Of a stretch of 64,000 bases of DNA, positions 58,572 to 64,000 are shown one piece after another. The DNA is taken from positions 1 through 64,000 of the forward strand of contig JAKISX010000001.1 in assembly GCA_021648405.1 (NCBI GenBank). The letters are read 5' to 3'. Below the pieces are notes generated by a model that saw only the letters and a program-made list of their open reading frames with translations, had not been told where the DNA came from and did not search any database. How positions within the stretch are numbered: the stretch's first letter is position 1; each line of letters begins with the position of its first letter. The position numbers were made by a program, and so were the translations under genes. The DNA comes from Sulfurimonas sp. (GTDB lineage: Bacteria; Campylobacterota; Campylobacteria; Campylobacterales; Sulfurimonadaceae).

Positions 58572-59885
58572 ATGAAGATACATTTTATTGGAATTGGTGG
58601 TATAGGGATTTCTGGTTTAGCTCAATTTATGTGCTTTAATGGTCATGAAGTTAGTGGTTCAGATATTTCTGATACATTAATCACTAAAAAACTCCGTAAA
58701 ATGGGAATATGTATCACAGTTGGACACACTACCAAAGCTATAACTGACCAAGATTTAGTTGTCCATTCAGCTATCATAGGTCATGATAATCCAGAAATAA
58801 TAGCAGCAAAAGGAAAAGGCATTAAAGTATTAGCGCGTCGTGAAGCACTCTCTCAAATCTTAGCTGATAAAAAAGTTTACTCTGTAGCTGGAGCTCATGG
58901 AAAAAGCACAACTACTGCAATTTTAACTTCAATCATGTGTGGTTCAGCAATTATTGGTGCTGAATCAAAAGCTTTTGGCTCAAACGTCCGCTACAATGAA
59001 AAAACAGATGTTTTACTATTTGAAGCAGATGAAAGTGATGGAAGTTTTGTAAATTCAAATCCATATTGTGCTATTGTGATCAATGCTGAACCTGAACATA
59101 TGGAATATTATGATTATAATATTGACAGATTTTATGATTCATATCGCACATTTATAAATTCTGCAACATGTAGGGTACTAAATGCCGAAGACCCATTTTT
59201 AAGTACGCTCATTGATGAGATTGATGCTAACTGGTTATATCCGAGTAAAGATATTACAAATATTGAGTATATGCTCAAAGGCGATGAACCACATACAAAA
59301 TTTACTCTAAAAAATATGGGTTCATTTGAGGTATGGGGTTTTGGAAAACATATAGCACTTGATGCAAGTTTAGCTATTATTGCAGCTAGTAAAACTATGG
59401 AAATATCACAAATAAGAAAAAATATATTAGATTTCAAAGGTATTAAAAAGCGTTTTGATATTGTTGGTACTGATAAAAATAAAGTTATCATTGATGATTA
59501 TGGACATCATCCAACTGAGATTAAAGCTACATTTGAATCTGTTAAAGAGTATGCGCACCTTAAAGGCATAGAAAATATAACAGCTATTTGGCAACCACAT
59601 AAGTATTCTCGTACTATTGATAATTTAGAAGAATTTATAAAATGTTTTAAAGGTGCAAAAGAGTTAATTATACTTCCTGTTTGGGCTGCTGGCGAAGCAA
59701 CTCGTGAGATAGATTTTGCTGAAAAATTCAAAGAATACAACCTTACTATTGCAGATAAAATCATACGCTCAAACAACGAGATAACTGTTGTAAAAGATAA
59801 AGAAAATTTAAAAACTATTGATGATGGTATTATTATTGGCTTTGGTGCTGGTGATATCACCTATCAAATGAGAGGCATAGCTTAA
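58572..59885 (+). CDS. murC: UDP-N-acetylmuramate--L-alanine ligase
   Basis: 437 aa; IHFIGIGGIGISGLAQF; AGAHGKSTTTAILTSIM; WQPHKYSRT. Confidence 0.94.
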   Translation: MKIHFIGIGGIGISGLAQFMCFNGHEVSGSDISDTLITKKLRKMGICITVGHTTKAITDQDLVVHSAIIGHDNPEIIAAKGKGIKVLARREALSQILADKKVYSVAGAHGKSTTTAILTSIMCGSAIIGAESKAFGSNVRYNEKTDVLLFEADESDGSFVNSNPYCAIVINAEPEHMEYYDYNIDRFYDSYRTFINSATCRVLNAEDPFLSTLIDEIDANWLYPSKDITNIEYMLKGDEPHTKFTLKNMGSFEVWGFGKHIALDASLAIIAASKTMEISQIRKNILDFKGIKKRFDIVGTDKNKVIIDDYGHHPTEIKATFESVKEYAHLKGIENITAIWQPHKYSRTIDNLEEFIKCFKGAKELIILPVWAAGEATREIDFAEKFKEYNLTIADKIIRSNNEITVVKDKENLKTIDDGIIIGFGAGDITYQMRGIA

Positions 59886-59890
59886 CTCAA

Positions 59891-60616
59891 ATGCCAAATA
59901 TTGTATCAAAAAAAATAATCATCTTTAGCGGTGCTGGTATTAGTGCTGAATCTGGAATTAAAACATTTCGTGATTCAGATGGACTATGGGAAAACTACAA
60001 AATAGAGGACATTTGTAATCAATACACTTGGGAGCAAAACTATGACACAGTTCATGAGTTTTATAACCAAAGGAGATTACAATTAGCAGATGTAAAACCA
60101 AACTATGCTCATGAAATAGTAGCTAGTATAAAAGAAAAATATCAAGACGACTGCATCATAATAACTCAAAATGTAGATGATATGTTTGAGAGAGCTGGGT
60201 GTAAAGATGTTATCCATCTACATGGAGAACTAACCAAGATGGAGTGTATGGCATGTGGAGATATATTTAGCATTGGATATAAAGAGTTTAAAAATACTGA
60301 TACCTGTCCAAAATGTTCTCATACAAAAATAAAACCTTTTATAGTTTTCTTTGGTGGATCAGCGCCATATTATGCAAATATGTATAGTGCATTTGAACAC
60401 TTACAAAATGAAGATTCAATCGTTGTTGTGATAGGAACTTTAGGTAATGTCATACAAATTAGTGCGAATTTGGAGCTGGTAGAGTGTTATAAAATACTAA
60501 ATAATCTTGAAATATCTCCCTACATAGATGAATCACAATTTGATAAAGTATATTACGAAGAAGCTACAACTGCATGTGACAAAATAGAATTTGATATTAG
60601 TGAATTTTGGCTATAA
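59891..60616 (+). CDS. Sir2-family NAD-dependent deacylase
   Basis: 241 aa; FSGAGISAESGIKTFRDSDGLWENY; TQNVDDMFERAG; LHGELTKMECMACGD...CPKC. Confidence 0.95.
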   Translation: MPNIVSKKIIIFSGAGISAESGIKTFRDSDGLWENYKIEDICNQYTWEQNYDTVHEFYNQRRLQLADVKPNYAHEIVASIKEKYQDDCIIITQNVDDMFERAGCKDVIHLHGELTKMECMACGDIFSIGYKEFKNTDTCPKCSHTKIKPFIVFFGGSAPYYANMYSAFEHLQNEDSIVVVIGTLGNVIQISANLELVECYKILNNLEISPYIDESQFDKVYYEEATTACDKIEFDISEFWL

Positions 60617-60617
60617 T
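60612..60617 (+). promoter_or_regulatory. Putative -10 box TATAAT overlapping sir2 stop
   Basis: GGCTATAATTC overlapping the TAA of the sir2 gene, 38 bp before the next gene. Confidence 0.45.
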
Positions 60618-60654
60618 TCTAAGTATAAATATACATTATTAAAAGGTTTTTAAA

Positions 60655-60984
60655 TTGGCATATATCATAGGACTTATAGTTGTAGGACTTTTCTTTTTAG
60701 TTCTAAACTACTTTACAAAATTTACTCGCTCTCAAAAAATAATCATCTCAGCAGTTTTCTTTGGCATTATCATAATGGCAATATTATTTAATTCATACAG
60801 CGAAAATAAAGATCAACAAACCTTAGATATTGCTATGAAATTTAATCAAGGTAAGACTATAAAATGCGATGGAGTTGATGTAAACTCATCACTTTATGAG
60901 TTAAGTACTGGCACCTACACTTTTATAGGTATAGAAAATACTCCAAATTTTGGGAAGATGATTAGCGCTTCCACATGCAAATAA
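60655..60984 (+). CDS. Small membrane protein of unknown function
   Basis: 109 aa from TTG; two N-terminal hydrophobic helices; short overlap with mutS2. Confidence 0.7.
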   Translation: MAYIIGLIVVGLFFLVLNYFTKFTRSQKIIISAVFFGIIIMAILFNSYSENKDQQTLDIAMKFNQGKTIKCDGVDVNSSLYELSTGTYTFIGIENTPNFGKMISASTCK

Positions 60985-63167
60985 TATCTCAACTTGATTT
61001 AAGTGAGCATATAGAACTATTTAAAAGCTTTTTTTCAAGAAACACCTCTCTTTTTATGGAGGGTGATCAAAATCTACATTTTAACTATATTAAAGCACTT
61101 GATAAGCTAGAATTTAAAGCTCCACCAAAAGTCTCTGATTTTAATACTATAAAATCTCACTTAAAGAAAAAAGGTATCCTTAATTTTGAGCAAATTTTTG
61201 AAATTGTTAAAATTGTAAGATATTTTAGATATTTTAAAAATCGTGATATAGATGGACTTATCGGTGAATGGATGAATAAATTTATCTTCGATGAAAGATT
61301 TTTAGAGATTGAAAAATACTTTACTCATGATGGGAAATTTGAAGAAAACCTTGATGAAAACTTATTTGAACTTTCACAAAGAATTAGTGAGCAAAAATCA
61401 AATATTTCATCATCTCTAAAAAGATTAACAGCCTCACAAAAGCTATCCTCTTACCTTATAGATACTCAACTTCACTTGATAAATGATGAAGACTGTTTGT
61501 TGGTTCGTGGTGGTTTTAACCATGTATTAAAAGGTAGCGTAGTTGGAAGAAGTTCTAGTGGTGGTTTTTTTGTAACACCAGATAGCATTATGAAAGCTAA
61601 AGAAAAAATTCGCTTTATAAATCAAGAGCGTGAAGCTATTTTTTATACTTATGTTAAAAAATTTTCATCTACACTTGGAGAACTTCAATCATTTATTAAT
61701 TTTATTGACAAAGAGTTTACTCGTTTTGATAACTATCAAGCTAGAGTTTTATTTGCCAAAAGTAAAAGTTTACAAATAGTAAAATCTAAAAATAACAATA
61801 AAATAGTTTTAAATGGTTTTATCCACCCTGCTCTTCATCATCCAAAACCAATTGATGTTGATTTTTCAAAAAATATTTTAATGGTTACTGGTGTTAATGC
61901 TGGTGGTAAAACAATGCTTTTAAAATCAATACTCGCATCTGCTTTTATGGCTAAATATATTATACCGATGAAGCTAAATGAGCAAAAATCACATATTGGG
62001 ACATTTAAAAATATTTTATCTATTATAGATGACCCACAAAATGTAAAAAACGACATCTCTACTTTTGCTGGTCGTATGCAAGAGTTCTCAAAAATTTTTA
62101 CACAAAAACAAGCACTCATTGGTGTCGATGAGATAGAACTAGGGACTGACAGTGATGAAGCGGCAGCTCTATTTAAAGTGATACTTGATGACTTGATAAA
62201 AAGAGGTCAAAAAGTGGTAGTTACTACTCACCATAAAAGATTAGCTGCTCTTATGGCTGATCGTGATGATGTTGAGCTAATGGCTGCAATATATGATGAA
62301 GCAGCTAGGAAGCCAACCTATGAGTTCATGCAAGGCATAATCGGTAAGAGTTACGCATTTGAGACTGCAAGTCGTTATGGTATAGCTTCTTGTCTTGTTA
62401 ATGAAGCTAAAAGTGTTTATGGTGATAACTCTGAAAAATTAAACTTGCTTATAGAGAGAAGTTCTCAACTAGAGCGTGAATTAAAACAAAAGCATAAAAA
62501 AGCTGATGATAAACTTCAAAAATTACAAACGAAAGAAAAAGAGCTAAAGGCGTTACGCGAAAACCTTTTTAAAGAGCTTGATGAACAAAAAGCAGCACTC
62601 AAAAATTCTTATGCAGTTGCGATAAATGAAGCAAAAATAGCAGCAAAAGCTGGAGATACAAAAGCTATTCATCGTGCTATGAATAAAGCAAACAACAAAC
62701 TTCCTGATGGTAAAAAACAAGAGATAAAAAGAGAGGTAGAGTTCAAAGTTGGCGATGATGTTAAATACCATACTCAAAAAGGCACTATCAGAGCACTTAA
62801 AGCAAACAAAGAAGCTATACTAGAGATAAATGGTATTACCGTTAGAGTAAAAACTTCACACTTAAAGCCTACAAAGATTATAATACCTAAAACACAAGTA
62901 AATGTTAATATAAATGTTGAGAAAAAAGCTGGATTAAAATGTGATCTTCATGGTATGAGAGCGGATGAAGCTACTGAAGTTTTAGATAAATTTTTATCAG
63001 ATGCGCTCATAAATGGTTGGGATGAAGTTATTGTTTATCATGGGATTGGTACAGGCAAATTAAGTTACGCTGTAAAAAATTTCCTCAAAGCTCATCCAAG
63101 AGTAAAAAGCTTTGATGATGCACCACAACACCTTGGTGGTTTTGGTGCAAAAATAGTGTATTTATAA
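60975..63167 (+). CDS. mutS2: Endonuclease MutS2
   Basis: 730 aa; Walker A VTGVNAGGKTMLLKSIL; GVDEIELGTDSDEAAAL; C-terminal Smr domain LKCDLHGMRADEATEVLDKFLSDALINGWDEVIVYHGIGTGKL. Confidence 0.95.
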   Translation: MQIISQLDLSEHIELFKSFFSRNTSLFMEGDQNLHFNYIKALDKLEFKAPPKVSDFNTIKSHLKKKGILNFEQIFEIVKIVRYFRYFKNRDIDGLIGEWMNKFIFDERFLEIEKYFTHDGKFEENLDENLFELSQRISEQKSNISSSLKRLTASQKLSSYLIDTQLHLINDEDCLLVRGGFNHVLKGSVVGRSSSGGFFVTPDSIMKAKEKIRFINQEREAIFYTYVKKFSSTLGELQSFINFIDKEFTRFDNYQARVLFAKSKSLQIVKSKNNNKIVLNGFIHPALHHPKPIDVDFSKNILMVTGVNAGGKTMLLKSILASAFMAKYIIPMKLNEQKSHIGTFKNILSIIDDPQNVKNDISTFAGRMQEFSKIFTQKQALIGVDEIELGTDSDEAAALFKVILDDLIKRGQKVVVTTHHKRLAALMADRDDVELMAAIYDEAARKPTYEFMQGIIGKSYAFETASRYGIASCLVNEAKSVYGDNSEKLNLLIERSSQLERELKQKHKKADDKLQKLQTKEKELKALRENLFKELDEQKAALKNSYAVAINEAKIAAKAGDTKAIHRAMNKANNKLPDGKKQEIKREVEFKVGDDVKYHTQKGTIRALKANKEAILEINGITVRVKTSHLKPTKIIIPKTQVNVNINVEKKAGLKCDLHGMRADEATEVLDKFLSDALINGWDEVIVYHGIGTGKLSYAVKNFLKAHPRVKSFDDAPQHLGGFGAKIVYL

Positions 63168-63170
63168 TAT

Positions 63171-64000
63171 TTAAATTTTAGCGTAATTAACACCAACACA
63201 AGCATCTAGTTCTGATAACTCTTTTAGTGCAGCTTCACTTACAGCATCATCAACTAAAATTACGGCTAAAGCTTCTGATTTATCATTTCTAGCAAGTGAA
63301 AAAACTGATATATTTATGTTATATTTTGCTAATGTAGCGCCTACACTTCCAATAACACCAGGTACATCAGTGTTTTTAAACATAATCATATCCCCGCCAA
63401 GTGCTACCTCAATATCAAAACCATCTATAGCAACTATACGATGAACATTATCATCAAAAATAGTAGCTGAAATAGTAGTAGTCCCCTCACTAGTTGTAAG
63501 TTTTATGGTGATAAGGTTTTTATATACAGAAGAATCTCCACAAGACTCAACCTCTATGTTGATTCCTTTTTCTTTTGCAACAAATTCAGCATTGACATAG
63601 TTAATAGTATCACTTGAATTTTGACTCATTGCACCAACAGCGACAAAAGTTGAAAGACTTTCTACATACTTAGCAATCTCACCATATCCACTTACTTTGA
63701 TAGATATAATTTGACTTTTATTAATTTGAGATTCCAAGAAACCAATTTTTTGTCCCATCTCTAAAAATGGTTTAACAAATGATGGAATTTTGCTTTCATC
63801 TATTGGTAAATTCATAGCATGTGGATATGCGATACCTTTAGCAGCTTCTATAGCATTTGTAGCTGCTTGAATACCAATATTGTATTGAGATTCAAATGTA
63901 TTCGCACCCAAGTGAGGAGATACTGTTATATTATCAAGCTCTAAAAGTGGGTGATCTGTTGCTGGTTCTTTGATAAATACATCAATTCCAGCAAAACGAA
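63171..64000 (-). CDS. serA: D-3-phosphoglycerate dehydrogenase, C-terminal part (truncated by window edge)
   Basis: Reverse strand reads FAGIDVFIKEPATDHPLLELDNITVSPHLGANTFESQYNIGIQAA... and continues through ACT domain; ORF-track start at 63911 is an internal Met. Confidence 0.95.
   Translation of the reverse strand, partial: RFAGIDVFIKEPATDHPLLELDNITVSPHLGANTFESQYNIGIQAATNAIEAAKGIAYPHAMNLPIDESKIPSFVKPFLEMGQKIGFLESQINKSQIISIKVSGYGEIAKYVESLSTFVAVGAMSQNSSDTINYVNAEFVAKEKGINIEVESCGDSSVYKNLITIKLTTSEGTTTISATIFDDNVHRIVAIDGFDIEVALGGDMIMFKNTDVPGVIGSVGATLAKYNINISVFSLARNDKSEALAVILVDDAVSEAALKELSELDACVGVNYAKI

Noticed and set aside
59132-59860. Two antisense ORFs in murC
   Set aside because: Shadow ORFs opposite a clear murC; no recognisable domain.
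1-64000. CRISPR arrays, prophage or insertion sequences
   Set aside because: No regularly spaced direct repeats, cas, integrase, transposase or phage structural proteins noticed; a dedicated search was not possible.

Overview
AT-rich chromosomal window with closely packed genes. Protein content and gene order (ispDF / HP1021-like regulator / sat-like / pgpA; rpsO / Rrf2 / flhA / DHH) fit a Campylobacterota genome, probably Sulfurimonas-like (inference; no search was run). Most of the window is housekeeping: ilvB (partial), ilvA, UvrD/Rep helicase, valS, SulP transporter, flgH, trpC, kdsB, rpsO, flhA, hisG, coaX, ispDF, pgpA, mscS, gdhA, radA, fliL, acpS, thiS, one CAT-anticodon tRNA, truD, ribF, murC, sir2, mutS2 and serA (partial). 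The most notable locus is a ~12 kb all-minus-strand chemosensory cluster (19.8-31.75 kb). It encodes an Aer/CetB-like PAS protein, a soluble receptor with two MCP signalling hairpins and no evident TM or ligand domain, a three-CheW-domain protein, CheB, a HEAT-like protein, CheR, two CheYs, a 129-aa CheZ-like protein with a DxxxQ motif, a CheA with a long uncharacterised insert, a CheW split by a CZB-like domain, a STAS-like protein and a ParA-like ATPase. Other observations: an HP1021-type pseudo-receiver regulator, an ATP-sulfurylase homologue with an altered QTRN motif, a hybrid kinase lacking its phospho-histidines, a beta-propeller/alpha-solenoid protein, a palindromic bidirectional promoter, a structured rpsO leader and a possible 28-aa ORF before murC. 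No CRISPR array, prophage, transposase or rRNA was recognised.
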